Positions 16,522 through 25,676 of a stretch of 64,000 nt of DNA are shown piece after piece. Made by a program: the position numbers and the translations under genes. The stretch comes from Natrinema caseinilyticum (lineage in GTDB: Archaea; Halobacteriota; Halobacteria; Halobacteriales; Natrialbaceae). Under the pieces are notes generated by a model. It ran no database searches, had not been told where the DNA came from, and worked only from the letters and a program-made list of their open reading frames with translations. Numbering within the stretch: the stretch's first letter is position 1; the number at the start of each line of letters is the position of its first letter. The stretch lies in contig NZ_CP100445.1 in the NCBI RefSeq assembly GCF_024227435.1, positions 2,477,369 through 2,541,368 of the forward strand, in the 5' to 3' direction.

Positions 16522-17337
16522 GGCTCGTGCCTCTCTGAGTAGCCCACAGCGCCAGTTGGGGCCGACTCACACACCCCACTCCAGCGCCCCATATAATTCA
16601 GTGACGAGATCTGGGAATAATATCGTGGCGTGATGATAGTGGCAGATGGATGATTATCTCTGAATCCTCAATACCCTACCCGAATCTGCAGCGAGTGATC
16701 ACGGACCTCACTGTTCAACCCTCAGTTCGTGTTGCACTCGCGCGCTGTGTATTCGGCACGACAGCAGAGTTCATCGGGCCCTTATCTTTCCCCCGAAGTC
16801 GACTCCTCGTTGCTGTCTTCTCGAGGGTCGTCCTCGAGTTCGGAGAGCTCTTCGTGTACCGTCCGTGCGCTGCTACGTTCCACGAGACGACCAAGACGGT
16901 CACGAACGTGCTCCAGACTGGAGCCGGGTCCGTCGGCGAGAACGGCGTGGTTCGTAATTACACGGGCTACAGGAGAAAGCCCACAGCGAAAGCCGTGAGA
17001 TGAATCCGTCGGTCGACATCGCGCGATTCAGTCGCCAAAAGCGCCACGAGTGATATCCGGGCACTCAGACACTCGACTGGTTCAGCCTCGGGATCTGATA
17101 GCTCCCGCCGAAGCCCACGCTGCAATCACATCCTGTATCTTGCACACGCCAAATCAACGACCGAGAATCCGTCAGCGAGCGGGTGCTGAATACGGAGGGT
17201 GAGTTCAGCACGGTGAGTATCGAGCATTTACAGCTGAAACGGGCGATAGTACGCCTCTTTCCGTCCGATAGCTCTGATCATCGCCACAATTACCTTTTTG
17301 CACGTTAGCCTTTCAGAGTTCAACCAGCATCGATATC
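16522..17337. other. gene-poor stretch with repeat A copy 4 and a coding remnant
   Basis: Repeat A (16739-16775, CGCGCGCTGTGTATTCGGC then ACGACAGCAGAG) and the remnant at 16782-16960 are the only structures I see. A further repeat-like TCCTGTATCTTGCACACG lies near 17133. Upstream of the HAD gene (about 17295) there is TTACCTTTTTGC, an AT-rich promoter candidate. Confidence 0.45.
16782..16960 (-). pseudogene. C-terminal remnant of an unidentified protein
   Basis: The minus strand reads ITNHAVLADGPGSSLEHV, then DRLGRLVERSSARTVHEE and ELEDDPREDSNEES before a TAA at 16782-16784. Composition and helix pattern are those of a real haloarchaeal protein end. Upstream, a different frame reads LTAFAVGFLL, a membrane-helix-like string, so the gene appears to have been frameshifted. 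No start is left. Confidence 0.4.
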
Positions 17338-18024
17338 ATGGACTCCCATAGCATCAAGAACGTGGAAGCGATCTCCTTCGACCTTGATGATACCTTGATA
17401 CGGTACACGAGATCTCCCGGAGAAGTGCTCCGAGTGTGTTTCGACCGTCTCGATCTCGAGCCGCTGTTTTCCGTCGCGGAATACTATGCTCGATACGATG
17501 AGTTTGCGGAAAGGTGTGATTCGATGGACGAACTCCGTTCCGAATGCTTTGCAGTGCTCGCTGCGGAAAACGGGTATAAGAGGCAACGTGGGGAAGATGT
17601 CGCGGACGTATTCAGCAACGAACGCGACCAATCCAACGTCGAACTCCGTCCGTCTGCGGCTCGACTCCTAGACGAACTCTCCCAAGAATACCAATTGGCT
17701 ATCGTCACCAACGGTGCACGGGACGCACAAAAGTGGAAAATCGAGGCCGTTTCTCTTGATCGATGGTTCGAGATGATCGTTATTGCGGGACACGATACAC
17801 CACCGAAGCCGGACCCAGAACCGTTCAACCGCGTAGTGAAGTCCCTCGGTGCAACCCCGGAAACCACGGTTCACATCGGTGATTCGCTCGAAACGGATAT
17901 TGCCGGCGCGACCGCTGCCGGACTCAATTCCGTCTGGATTTCCGAAAGTCCCGCTAGTCGAGAGAACGGCCCGACGTTCCGGGTAAATACCCTCGATGAC
18001 CTTCGGCCCCTTCCGTGGCGGTGA
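17338..18024 (+). CDS. HAD-superfamily hydrolase
   Basis: A 228-residue protein with all HAD motifs: FDLDDTL with nucleophile Asp (residues 14-20), IVTNGARD (motif II), the Lys of PPKPDPEPF (motif III) and GDSLETDIAGA (motif IV). The cap between residues 30 and 110 is helical (C1 type). This is the haloarchaeal phosphatase/dehalogenase-like branch; substrate cannot be told. The ATG at 17338 is preceded by an AT-rich stretch and no Shine-Dalgarno, suggesting a leaderless gene. It stands alone in a decayed region. Confidence 0.88.
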   Translation: MDSHSIKNVEAISFDLDDTLIRYTRSPGEVLRVCFDRLDLEPLFSVAEYYARYDEFAERCDSMDELRSECFAVLAAENGYKRQRGEDVADVFSNERDQSNVELRPSAARLLDELSQEYQLAIVTNGARDAQKWKIEAVSLDRWFEMIVIAGHDTPPKPDPEPFNRVVKSLGATPETTVHIGDSLETDIAGATAAGLNSVWISESPASRENGPTFRVNTLDDLRPLPWR

Positions 18025-18266
18025 ATTCCCTCATCTGAATAATGGCAACTCGGTCGGCTAAATTGAACGATTCGTGCAACCTCGCTTGGGTTGCTCCCTT
18101 GCGAGATACGCCAGTGTAGTTACCGCCGGAATTTCTTCTGTTCGCAGCGCAAGATACGCGCCCTGTGTCTTGCACGCCTCGATTCAGCCTGCCTGAGACT
18201 GGCGGAACTGCTGATGCAAGACTGAGCAGTGTGAGCGCTGTAGATCACTATCGATACACGAGAGTG
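18025..18266. repeat. degenerate repeat between the HAD and GerW genes
   Basis: Contains AAGATACGCGCCCTGTGTC followed by TTGCACGCC (18151-18178), related to 18710-18737 (GATACGCGCCCTGTAGCTTG). On the minus strand both read as a peptide with TGRVS. No gene seen. Confidence 0.4.
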
Positions 18267-18626
18267 CTATTTCCGGCGGCCAAGCAAATATCCGACGAGA
18301 AGACAGCCAATGAGTGTGATGAGGCGACGGTCAGTGGATGTCGGACGAACGAATTTCGTTTCACTTTCCGTTATTTCGACCACGCCAGCAGGTTTTGCCG
18401 CGACACCACCTCCGAGGCCGCCGCCATCGCCGTAGTCCGTGCGCTGTTCGTCGGGCGATCCCTCGTCGGGACTCGACCCGTATCCAGCGCCAAACCCGTA
18501 TGCAATCTTCGCTACCGGAACGATGGTCCGCCCGTTCGTTTCGATTGGATCACCGTACACTGACTCGACGGAGGCCGAGCCGTGAAGACGTTCAACAACG
18601 GTCGTGAGCTGGTCGATTACACTCAT
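18267..18626 (-). CDS. GerW (YtfJ)-family protein
   Basis: A 119-residue protein with the GerW-family core: an N-terminal helix, YGDPIETNGRTIVPVAKI, the Gly-rich AYGFGAGYG, a further Gly-rich loop GDGGGLGGGVAAKPAGVVEI, then a C-terminal hydrophobic segment (ITLIGCLLVGYLLG) and RRK. In bacilli the family is linked to spore germination; haloarchaea do not sporulate, so the role here is different and unknown. The C-terminal span suggests membrane attachment. Confidence 0.8.
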   Translation of the reverse strand: MSVIDQLTTVVERLHGSASVESVYGDPIETNGRTIVPVAKIAYGFGAGYGSSPDEGSPDEQRTDYGDGGGLGGGVAAKPAGVVEITESETKFVRPTSTDRRLITLIGCLLVGYLLGRRK

Positions 18627-19039
18627 GAGGGACCCTCGGTTAGCACTTCTCTACTCATCCACATAGATCCACCTCGAGTCGGGACGTTCTCGGCTACAAC
18701 AAACTGGCGTAACCGATACGCGCCCTGTAGCTTGCAGCAGCGCGACGATCTCCCGAGTTGCTGTCAGTACCACGGTGCCGAGACAGAAGCTGGATTCCGC
18801 ACGGCGCACGTCCCCTCCCAAAGGGTGGAGAACACTCGCTGCAACCCCTGACCCATGACAGGAGCGGACGACGAGGCCACCAGCCTCGAGGCGGCGTTGA
18901 ACCTATCCAACCATCTCTCGTCGTCTCTCTCCCGCATTTCCCACACGGTCGTGGCTGCCAGGGAAAACGTGAGTGACCTGTGCCCAGCGAGATCTCCAGG
19001 ATCTATCGTCTCGAACTCACCGAGACTGCTCGGTGCGGG
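18627..19039. repeat. gene-poor stretch with dispersed repeat B, copy 2
   Basis: Bases 18742-18790 match the repeat at 12944-12990, sharing TTGCTGTCAGTACCACG. Adjacent 18710-18737 resembles 18151-18178. No complete gene is recognised between GerW and the ligase gene. Confidence 0.45.
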
Positions 19040-20152
19040 TTATCCGCCACGTACCGCATCGGCCCGTTGCACGTCTTGTTCGAGTCGATCTGCGTATTCC
19101 AGCCGGAGTCGCCGTGCGTCGTCTCGGGACATCGGGGCGCGGCCCTCGATCTCGTGTGTGACCGGGTGGTACGCGTCGACGTCGAAGCCCATGCGTTCGA
19201 GATACGACCTGACCGACGACGACGCCAGCCCGTCGCGGATGGCGGCGTTGACGTATCCCAGAACTGCGTCGAACGTCGGGACGACGACGCCGTTTTCTGT
19301 GACGCGGCCCTCCTCGCCCTCGATTCGCAGCGTCGTCTCGGTGGCGTGGGTTGCGACGGTCGCGATCCAATCGGCCAGCCGGACGACCTGGCTCGGCAGG
19401 CAGGTGTCCGGTGAACGCCACTCGACGGTCGGAAACTCCTCGCGGAGTTGAACGGGCGTCCAGATGGCGCTCTCTGGCTCGAAGTTGCGCTCGACGGTTC
19501 GGCGGTTGATCCCGGCATCGGCCGCCGCAACCACGAACTCGTCGTAGCGTCGTTCCAGACGCCGTTTCCACTCGTCGGTATCGTCAATGTACGGCCAGAG
19601 CCACCCCTGGTGAGGAACGTCGTCGTATGCCATCCAGCGGTAGAGCTTCGACCGGGCACCGGCCGCCAGGTGTCGCCCCTGATAGTAGGGGGACGAATTA
19701 ACGAGGGCGAGCGCTGGGTCGAGTGCGACGAGCGCGTTTACCTGGTCGGCCTCGTGACCCGGCACTTGCTCGACGTGGACGTGTGTTCCCGCGCAGTGAC
19801 GAACGTACGAGAAGTCCCCACCGACGACTTGATTCTGTATTCGTGTCCGGTCGCTCGCCAGTTCCCGCACCCGGTCCTCGTTCAACGGCGTGGCCAGCGG
19901 AACCAGTCGTTTGCCGTCCGTTGCGGCGCGCTCTAGCGCCTCGTCGACCCGTTCGAATAGCTCGGCACGTAACCCTTCGGTCGTCTCACACGCGGTCGTC
20001 TTGATCTCGAGGATCGGCTCGACGAACTCTCGCTCGGTGCCCGGTGCCGCCACCATGTGGTCGCTCGGCTCGACGAGGTGGCCCTCTTCGTCGATTACCC
20101 AGTATTCGACCTCGATACTTCGTCGTACCGGCTCTGAATTGTGTGCTAACAC
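19040..20152 (-). CDS. GCS2-family glutamate-cysteine ligase-like carboxylate-amine ligase
   Basis: A 370-residue protein of the glutamate-cysteine ligase family 2 (YbdK/GshA-like): RSIEVEYWVIDEEGHL near the N-terminus, EPILEIKTTACET, CAGTHVHVEQVPG (metal/ATP-binding His) and RSPDTCLPSQVVRLADWI. Haloarchaea use gamma-glutamylcysteine as their main thiol, made by such an enzyme, so a role in low-molecular-weight thiol synthesis is likely. Several paralogues can exist per genome, so the exact substrate is not fixed. The start is ATG 20152 before the conserved first strand. Confidence 0.82.
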   Translation of the reverse strand: MLAHNSEPVRRSIEVEYWVIDEEGHLVEPSDHMVAAPGTEREFVEPILEIKTTACETTEGLRAELFERVDEALERAATDGKRLVPLATPLNEDRVRELASDRTRIQNQVVGGDFSYVRHCAGTHVHVEQVPGHEADQVNALVALDPALALVNSSPYYQGRHLAAGARSKLYRWMAYDDVPHQGWLWPYIDDTDEWKRRLERRYDEFVVAAADAGINRRTVERNFEPESAIWTPVQLREEFPTVEWRSPDTCLPSQVVRLADWIATVATHATETTLRIEGEEGRVTENGVVVPTFDAVLGYVNAAIRDGLASSSVRSYLERMGFDVDAYHPVTHEIEGRAPMSRDDARRLRLEYADRLEQDVQRADAVRGG

Positions 20153-20454
20153 GGTGTCGTCATTCGGCGCGTCTGTCTCTGTCGGTGCACTCCTCTTCGG
20201 GATCGTGACTATGCTAACCTTTCACATCATACGGTGTGTGGTTCATTCACATGAATGTTGTGTGCCCCCACAGTATCTGCCCCAAATCGTGGACGGGACG
20301 ATTGGAGGAGATATGTCGGCGGTTTCCGCCCAGCGGCAGGGTACGCGCCTCGCTGGGCAGGGGTACACACAGTCCCGGCTACTGATCGTACCGGTCCGAA
20401 AGAAACGGCCCGATCGAGTCGGTGCAGATTGTGCGCTGTGTATTACTCTCGTCG
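20153..20454. other. intergenic stretch with short repeat A relic
   Basis: Contains a near-palindrome ACATTCATGTGAATGA (minus strand, about 20250) upstream of the ligase gene and, at 20430-20451, TGTGCGCTGTGTATTAC, a shortened copy of repeat A. Confidence 0.4.
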
Positions 20455-20660
20455 TCTTCTTGCGTCACGTCGACGAGTTCGGAGAGACCCGATGCGAGCC
20501 GAACGTCGTGCTCGTGTTCGAGGAACCGCTTCGACTGCTCGCTGGCGGACGGTCTCGAACTGCAGAGTTTGCAGGCGAGATACCGGGGCGTGACTCGCCC
20601 GCGCTCGAGTTCCGTGACGATCGCTCGGGTCTCGGGGGTTCCAAGGCGGGTGATCTCGAT
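20455..20660 (-). pseudogene. remnant of a PhiH1-repressor-like winged-helix gene
   Basis: The minus strand reads AIVTELERGRVTPRYLAC, then, after degenerate sequence, KRFLEHEHDVRLASGLSEL and VD. This matches the winged-helix proteins related to the PhiH1 phage repressor, but lacks a proper recognition helix and start. It lies directly downstream of the intact HTH gene at 20728, and the same pair recurs in decayed form at 8172-8530. Confidence 0.55.
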
Positions 20661-20727
20661 CTGGATAGCGAACCGAACGGGACCGGAAACCGGCGATGAC
20701 CGCACTGATCGGCAGTCGGAATCGGCG

Positions 20728-21072
20728 TCACGCTCGCTCGCCGGCAGCGTTGAGCGCGCTGTTCAACTCGAAGAGTTCCCGGACGACGTCGCTGTCGGCG
20801 ACGCGATAGCGCTGCGGGGCCGTGTTCGGTACTTCCTCGATGAGGTCGACGTCGCACAGGAGGTCGGCGTAGGTTCCGACCGTCTGTCGCGTGACGCCGG
20901 CGTGCTCCGCGAACTCGGTTTTGTTGAACTCGCGGCCCGGGGGCAGATCGAGGAGCGCGTCCACGAGGATCGGAACTCCCTCGTGCTGGGTGAGGGACAG
21001 CCACCCGCTGGGATGCGCTTTTCGGAGCTCCTTTTTGTTCTCGCGGTCGCCGTCCGCGTGCTCAATACTCAT
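20728..21072 (-). CDS. haloarchaeal helix-turn-helix regulator
   Basis: A 114-residue protein from ATG 21072. An N-terminal charged stretch precedes a helix (GVPILVDALLDLPPG), then the HTH (EFNKTEFAEHAGVTRQTVGT) and a wing (PQRYRVAD), ending LFELNSALNAAGERA. The type is widespread and usually controls its own or a neighbouring gene. It is divergent from the 61-residue gene at 21138, with 65 bp between them holding an AT-rich element (GTATAAG) usable in both directions. Confidence 0.8.
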   Translation of the reverse strand: MSIEHADGDRENKKELRKAHPSGWLSLTQHEGVPILVDALLDLPPGREFNKTEFAEHAGVTRQTVGTYADLLCDVDLIEEVPNTAPQRYRVADSDVVRELFELNSALNAAGERA

Positions 21073-21137
21073 AGACGTATCGTAGGCGGTATCCGTGTAT
21101 AAGATTTCCACTCGCGTTAACGACCATTAACAGTGTT

Positions 21138-21323
21138 ATGACGACCGACAGCGACCGCACGAGAATCAGGCTCGAGGAGGTCATCGACCACGTCTGGGCG
21201 CTCGAGCGAGCGCTCCCCGATCCGCTGACGCTCAAGCCGGCGATCAGCAACCTCACGACGACGCTCGAAGCCTACGAGCGCCTCGAGTTCGACGATATCG
21301 ATCTTTCCGAGGGTGATCGATAG
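21138..21323 (+). CDS. small helical protein divergent from an HTH regulator
   Basis: A 61-residue acidic protein (IRLEEVIDHVWALERALP, AISNLTTTLEAYERLEFD) that should form two helices. Its ATG follows GTTAACGACCATTAACAG, a repeated TTAAC motif that may be an operator. Families of this size beside HTH genes are common in haloarchaea; function unknown. Confidence 0.6.
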   Translation: MTTDSDRTRIRLEEVIDHVWALERALPDPLTLKPAISNLTTTLEAYERLEFDDIDLSEGDR

Positions 21324-21721
21324 TGACGTCGCGAGGCTCGGATACCGTGGCGCGAGACCCGGCTGACGAGCCGCTCTTCGCGGCCGACAGGATCGTGATC
21401 CCGTCCTGATCGGCCACTCCTCGAGACACGGCTCTCGAGGGCCACCGCCGCTCTCGAAGACTCGCCTCGAACCCAGCCCCTTCGACCGGTGCCCGGGTCA
21501 TCCGATCGAGCTACCGATAGCGCCGCGACCATCGTTCGACCGGGTTACCGACCACCGCTCGACCGAGCTATCGACCCGCGACCACCGAGGCTGGCGACCG
21601 ACCCCTGCGGATTGGGACGGAACCCATACCCACCCGCCGCCAGCCCACCGATGCCGGCGGCCCCATCGGGCGTCCCCCCGACGATCCCGATCCCCCACGC
21701 AGTTTCACACCCCCAGTTCCA
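21324..21721. other. gene-poor stretch
   Basis: Open frames exist but the predicted peptides are low-complexity (Gly-, Pro- or Arg-rich) by-products of G+C bias. Nothing else seen. Confidence 0.35.
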
Positions 21722-22099
21722 ATGACAGCCGACAGTTCCACCGCCGACGCATCGATGCGCGACCACCTCGCACAGCTCGACGCCCGTCTCACCGATCTCG
21801 AAACTCGAATCGCGGACCTCGAGCACCTCGACGAACGGATCGGGCAACTCGAGGCCGAGCCGGTTGCCGCCGTGGCGCCGTGGCGCCGTGGCGAACCACG
21901 AGGGTGCACTTCGGCGGACTGCGACTGGCCGGGACCACCGTGCCTCCAGGTTCGAGAACTCCTGCGTGAACCGAGCGACGGACAGAAATTGCGGACAATC
22001 GGAGATCAGTCGGTCGTCCACCGCGACTGGTGCCGGCTGATACAGAACTTTAATGTAGCCACTACAACAGGTTGTCCGCATGGAGTTCGTCACCACTGA
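21722..22099 (+). CDS. possible short coiled-coil protein, perhaps truncated
   Basis: The first 50 residues are convincing as protein: HLAQLDARLTDLETRIADLE and LDERIGQLEAEP form a heptad coiled coil. After AAVAPWRRGE the composition changes to unlikely sequence with several Cys and the frame runs over the start of the YbjQ gene. I suspect the true gene was shorter and has been frameshifted near 21880. Confidence 0.3.
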   Translation: MTADSSTADASMRDHLAQLDARLTDLETRIADLEHLDERIGQLEAEPVAAVAPWRRGEPRGCTSADCDWPGPPCLQVRELLREPSDGQKLRTIGDQSVVHRDWCRLIQNFNVATTTGCPHGVRHH

Positions 22100-22394
22100 A
22101 ACGGTCCCCGGTCGTGAGATAGACGAGTCGCTCGGTATCGCTCGAGGAAACACGGTCAAGGCCCGGAACGTCGGCCGGGACATCACACAGAGTATCCGGA
22201 ACATCACCGGCGGGGAGTTGAAGGCCTACTCCGAACTGTTGAGCGACGCTCGCGACGAGGCTCTCGAGCGCATGGCCGACGACGCCAGATCGATGGACGC
22301 AGACGCGGTCGTCAACGTTCGACTCGAGAGTTCCGAAATCGCGAACGGCGGTTCGGAGGTCATCGCGTACGGCACCGCCGTGACGCTGAAATAG
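22080..22394 (+). CDS. YbjQ/UPF0145 family protein
   Basis: A 104-residue protein that fits the YbjQ family over its full length: TVPGREIDESLGIARGNTV, then GGELKAYSELLSDARDEALE and GSEVIAYGTAV at the end. Members are pentameric small proteins once described as heavy-metal-binding; their true role is unknown. The start ATG 22080 follows TTTAATGTAGCC, a TATA-like element about 28 bp upstream. Confidence 0.9.
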   Translation: MEFVTTETVPGREIDESLGIARGNTVKARNVGRDITQSIRNITGGELKAYSELLSDARDEALERMADDARSMDADAVVNVRLESSEIANGGSEVIAYGTAVTLK

Positions 22395-22444
22395 CCCTTC
22401 GGACGGCCATCGGTTCTCAGAGACAGTACGTGTGTGACACGACT

Positions 22445-22912
22445 ATGATCGAACGGAACGATCCGGCGAGAGCGGGCGTCAGAGCGGGCCGAGTCGTCGG
22501 TCTCTTGACGGCCGTCCTCGCGGTCGTGGGTCTGGTACGGGTACAGGGGACGTTCTACCGGGATGCGGGAACGCTATTCGGTCTGGTCGGGATCGACCCA
22601 GGTTGGTCGGTCGTGGCGATATTCTGGTGGACCGTCCTCGTTGCGGCGGTGGCCCGCTACACTATCGGGTACATCGTCGGCTCGCTCATCGGCGTCCTGT
22701 ACGACTGGCTCGATCGTCCCCCGTCGTCGGTTCTGATCGGGATCGTCCTCGCCGTCGGCGTCGGCGACGGGTTTCTCGCGGGCATCGACACGCGAAGCGC
22801 CCTCGTCGGCGGTGCGTACGTCGTCGCCTGGCTCTGTTACGTTCCGGCCTTCTACTCGATATACGACCCGGATGCCGGGGATGATCGATCCGGTCCGCTG
22901 AGACTCGGTTGA
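22445..22912 (+). CDS. membrane protein of unknown function
   Basis: A 155-residue protein with about four hydrophobic segments (residues 16-36, 56-80, 93-118, 124-143), including VVGLLTAVLAVVGLVRV and VLIGIVLAVGVGDGFL. I start at ATG 22445 (MIERND), as the upstream ATG adds only a few codons. It follows YbjQ by 50 bp on the same strand. No family recognised. Confidence 0.7.
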   Translation: MIERNDPARAGVRAGRVVGLLTAVLAVVGLVRVQGTFYRDAGTLFGLVGIDPGWSVVAIFWWTVLVAAVARYTIGYIVGSLIGVLYDWLDRPPSSVLIGIVLAVGVGDGFLAGIDTRSALVGGAYVVAWLCYVPAFYSIYDPDAGDDRSGPLRLG

Positions 22913-23525
22913 TCGGCCGCGCTCGTGACACGGAGGGGGTATCGTGCTCTCACGTCGCCGTCCGGATAATCGCGATACTGCTAATCAGCCACCCAGAGAA
23001 CGGGTCTCGAGTCGGCCTCGGGTTCCCTCGTATCGCTATTGCAGGCCGTACCGGTCTCACGCTGAAACAGGAACGGCGTCTCGCACCGACTGGGTTCATC
23101 GTCGCGACGACGGGACGGCTTCTTCGCGCCGTTGGCGCCCCGTTTTACTTTCCGAATAGCGTAGGCAAACCTGGGACGATGCTATTGTCCGTTGGGTTGA
23201 GACGTGTCCACGCTGACCGTGATCATCGTCTCCGAGGGGTTCCGAACTGGTGAGCAACGGCGGGCGGCAAGTTTTCACGCACGAGTCAGTTACCGGCCGT
23301 GAAACGGTTGCTCGGCCCGCGGTAAAGCCAATTATAGATTACCGTTCGACGAGACAGCGAACCGATGACCGTGAGTCGAAGTTCGTCCTGCTCCGCGTCG
23401 GGGCCCCCGGGTAAGCGATCGCCTCGTCAGGAGAGCTGAAGAAACGGTCGGTTCCCGTTTTTATCCACCGCGTCGCTGTCTCGGCTTGCATTACGGAACC
23501 GCTATCCGTGATGCCGTTCAGGACA
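22913..23525. other. gene-poor stretch
   Basis: No gene recognised. Near 23457 the sequence CCGTTTTTATCC is a TATA candidate for the gene at 23526. Confidence 0.4.
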
Positions 23526-24176
23526 ATGTCACAACACGTACAATCGCCCCAGCCACAGGGCCAACAGACCGGGTATCAGGCACAGACCCAGACAGGACAG
23601 GCGGCACAACAAACACAGCCCGGCCAGTTTGCAGCCGGTGTGTTACAGTCTGAGGCCGGCCAGTTTATCGGCCAGCAGTATCAACAGTCCGTTCCCCAGG
23701 AAATTCAGCAGGCGGTAGATGACCTCGACAGACTGGAGAACGTCTGTGAATGGTTGGTCATCCGGGCGGCAGAGCGCGGCATGATACCCCTCGCAGAACG
23801 AAGTAAGGATATCGCCAACATCGCCCACCTCGAGAAGAAGCTCCTGCTCCGGCAGTCGCCGTTCGCAGAACCGATCAGAGGGGCAATCCAGCAAACAATC
23901 CAGGAGTTCCAGCAGTACGCTGGCGAACCCGAAGTGCAGGAGTCCCTGTCGCACGCACAACAGGCCCTCGACACGATCAACACTGCACTCGAGCGCATCC
24001 AGACGGCCGGCCAGCAGGTCGGTCAACAGCCCACTCGACAGGCACAGCAGCCGTCCCAGCAGATGGGGGCTCAGCCGGGTGTCCAACAACCGTCTCAGCA
24101 GATGGGAGGGCAGCGGAGCGTTCGACAGCCGTCCCAGCAGAGAGGGAGCCAGCAGATTCGTCAGCCACAGCGGTAA
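23526..24176 (+). CDS. Gln-rich protein with a helical core and low-complexity tails
   Basis: A 216-residue protein from ATG 23526 (MSQHVQSPQPQ). Residues 1-45 are Gln-rich. The core (about 55-155) is helical, with QQAVDDLDRLENVCEWLVI, SKDIANIAHLEKKLLL and QALDTINTALERI. The C-terminal 55 residues hold imperfect repeats of QPSQQMG. This layout suggests a disordered-tailed scaffold or aggregation-prone protein. I do not recognise a named family, although similar proteins occur in haloarchaea. Confidence 0.75.
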   Translation: MSQHVQSPQPQGQQTGYQAQTQTGQAAQQTQPGQFAAGVLQSEAGQFIGQQYQQSVPQEIQQAVDDLDRLENVCEWLVIRAAERGMIPLAERSKDIANIAHLEKKLLLRQSPFAEPIRGAIQQTIQEFQQYAGEPEVQESLSHAQQALDTINTALERIQTAGQQVGQQPTRQAQQPSQQMGAQPGVQQPSQQMGGQRSVRQPSQQRGSQQIRQPQR

Positions 24177-24414
24177 TGACACATCGTTCGCGGCGTGTTT
24201 TTTGAGCGCCTCCTCGCCCCGGAAGCGTCTCACTGACCTATCAGCCCGACCGCCGGGCAGGACTAACTCTCCGAGGAGTTCCGTGATTCGCCGACTGCGA
24301 CGCGTCGACCCGTTCTCGAGTGCGCGGGGTGGACGGAGCGGTAATCGCGATCGGAGCGTGATCCGCAACCGTCTCGACAGGGCACTTATTTCCTCGGAGC
24401 CCTTCGTTTCGGGT

Positions 24415-25308
24415 ATGAACTGGCAGGCGGACTGGGGACTGCGCGTTCGGATGTTCGTGACGATGTTCCTGCTGTTTGCACTGTACATCGTCTTCGCCGG
24501 AGTGCTCACCGCCTATCTCGACGCTGGGCTGTTCGGGTTCGCACTACTCTTCGGCGGATTTTCGCTGGTGCAGTACTACTTCAGCGACACGCTCACGCTG
24601 AAGAGCATGGGTGCGAAGACGGTCTCGGCCGACGAGTATCCGCAACTGCACGCCTCGATCGAACGGCTCTCGCAGCAAGCCGACCTCCCGAAACCGAAGG
24701 TGGCGGTCGTCGACTCGAACGTGCCGAACGCCTTCGCGACTGGCCGAAATCAGGCCAACGCCGCCGTGTGCGTGACGACCGGTCTCATGCGAATGCTCGA
24801 GCGGGACGAACTCGACGGCGTCCTCGCACACGAACTCTCCCACGTGAAAAATCGCGACATGATGGTGATGACGATCGCCTCGTTCCTCTCGACGATCGCG
24901 TTCATGATCCTCCGCTGGGGTGCGTTCTTCGGCGGCGGGCACGGCCGCGGCGGCGGCCGTGAGGGCGGCGGCGGTGGAATCATCGTCGCGATCCTCGTCT
25001 CGCTGGTCGTCTGGATCGTCAGCTACCTGCTCATCCGGGCGCTCTCGCGCTACCGCGAGTTCGCCGCCGACCGCGGGGCCGCGGCCATCACCGGCAACCC
25101 GTCCGCGCTCGCGTCGGCGTTACTGAAGATCTCGGGCCAGATGGACAAGGTCCCCAAAGAGGATCTCCGCGAGGAGGCCGAGATGAACGCCTTCTTCATC
25201 ATCCCGATCAAGTCCGGTATCGTCGGTCGGCTCTTCTCGACGCACCCCTCGACCGACCGGCGGGTCGAAGCGCTTCGCGAACTCGAGCGCGAGATGACGG
25301 GGTTGTAG
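24415..25308 (+). CDS. htpX: HtpX-type membrane zinc metalloprotease
   Basis: A 297-residue protein with two N-terminal membrane spans (about 11-32 and 36-55), the zinc site HELSH (139-143), two more spans (155-170 and 190-208, separated by a Gly-rich loop HGRGGGREGGGGG) and EFAADRGAAA with the third zinc ligand. This is HtpX/M48, which degrades damaged membrane proteins. ATG 24415 is chosen because the first span follows directly. The pspAB gene 368 bp downstream is a common partner in haloarchaea. Confidence 0.93.
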   Translation: MNWQADWGLRVRMFVTMFLLFALYIVFAGVLTAYLDAGLFGFALLFGGFSLVQYYFSDTLTLKSMGAKTVSADEYPQLHASIERLSQQADLPKPKVAVVDSNVPNAFATGRNQANAAVCVTTGLMRMLERDELDGVLAHELSHVKNRDMMVMTIASFLSTIAFMILRWGAFFGGGHGRGGGREGGGGGIIVAILVSLVVWIVSYLLIRALSRYREFAADRGAAAITGNPSALASALLKISGQMDKVPKEDLREEAEMNAFFIIPIKSGIVGRLFSTHPSTDRRVEALRELEREMTGL

Positions 25309-25431
25309 CGGTCCCGGCGTCCGGAGGGACGACCGCGCTCGCCCACGTTTCACTTAATTTCACACGTTGCTAAAATAACAACTACTGTTATATTGCCGGT
25401 AGCGATATGGCACGGCTATTACTCGAGCAGT

Positions 25432-25602
25432 ATGTCTGACTGGCAGAGACGATCTGTCGTCGCCACCGGCACAGCACTCACGACTGGTAGTGCGCTTGCG
25501 TCGATCGGTTCGGGCCGTACCGATCGGTCGCGTGCTTCCGAGAGCCCGGTCGACCAGATCGACGAACGAAATGGCTGGTGGGCACCGGGCGGAAACTGCT
25601 GA
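25432..25602 (+). CDS. possible short exported peptide
   Basis: A 56-residue frame (MSDWQRRSVVATGTALTTG) with an RR motif before a weakly hydrophobic stretch and a Trp/Gly-rich end (NGWWAPGGNC). A TATA-like TGTTATATTG lies about 45 bp upstream. It could be a small Tat substrate, but it is short and unsupported by similarity. Confidence 0.35.
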   Translation: MSDWQRRSVVATGTALTTGSALASIGSGRTDRSRASESPVDQIDERNGWWAPGGNC

Positions 25603-25676
25603 CGAGACCGCGGGTATCGCGGAATCGTTCGACGCACAACAGGAGGATTCTAAGGGGTCGCCTCCGTTTTCCCCCT

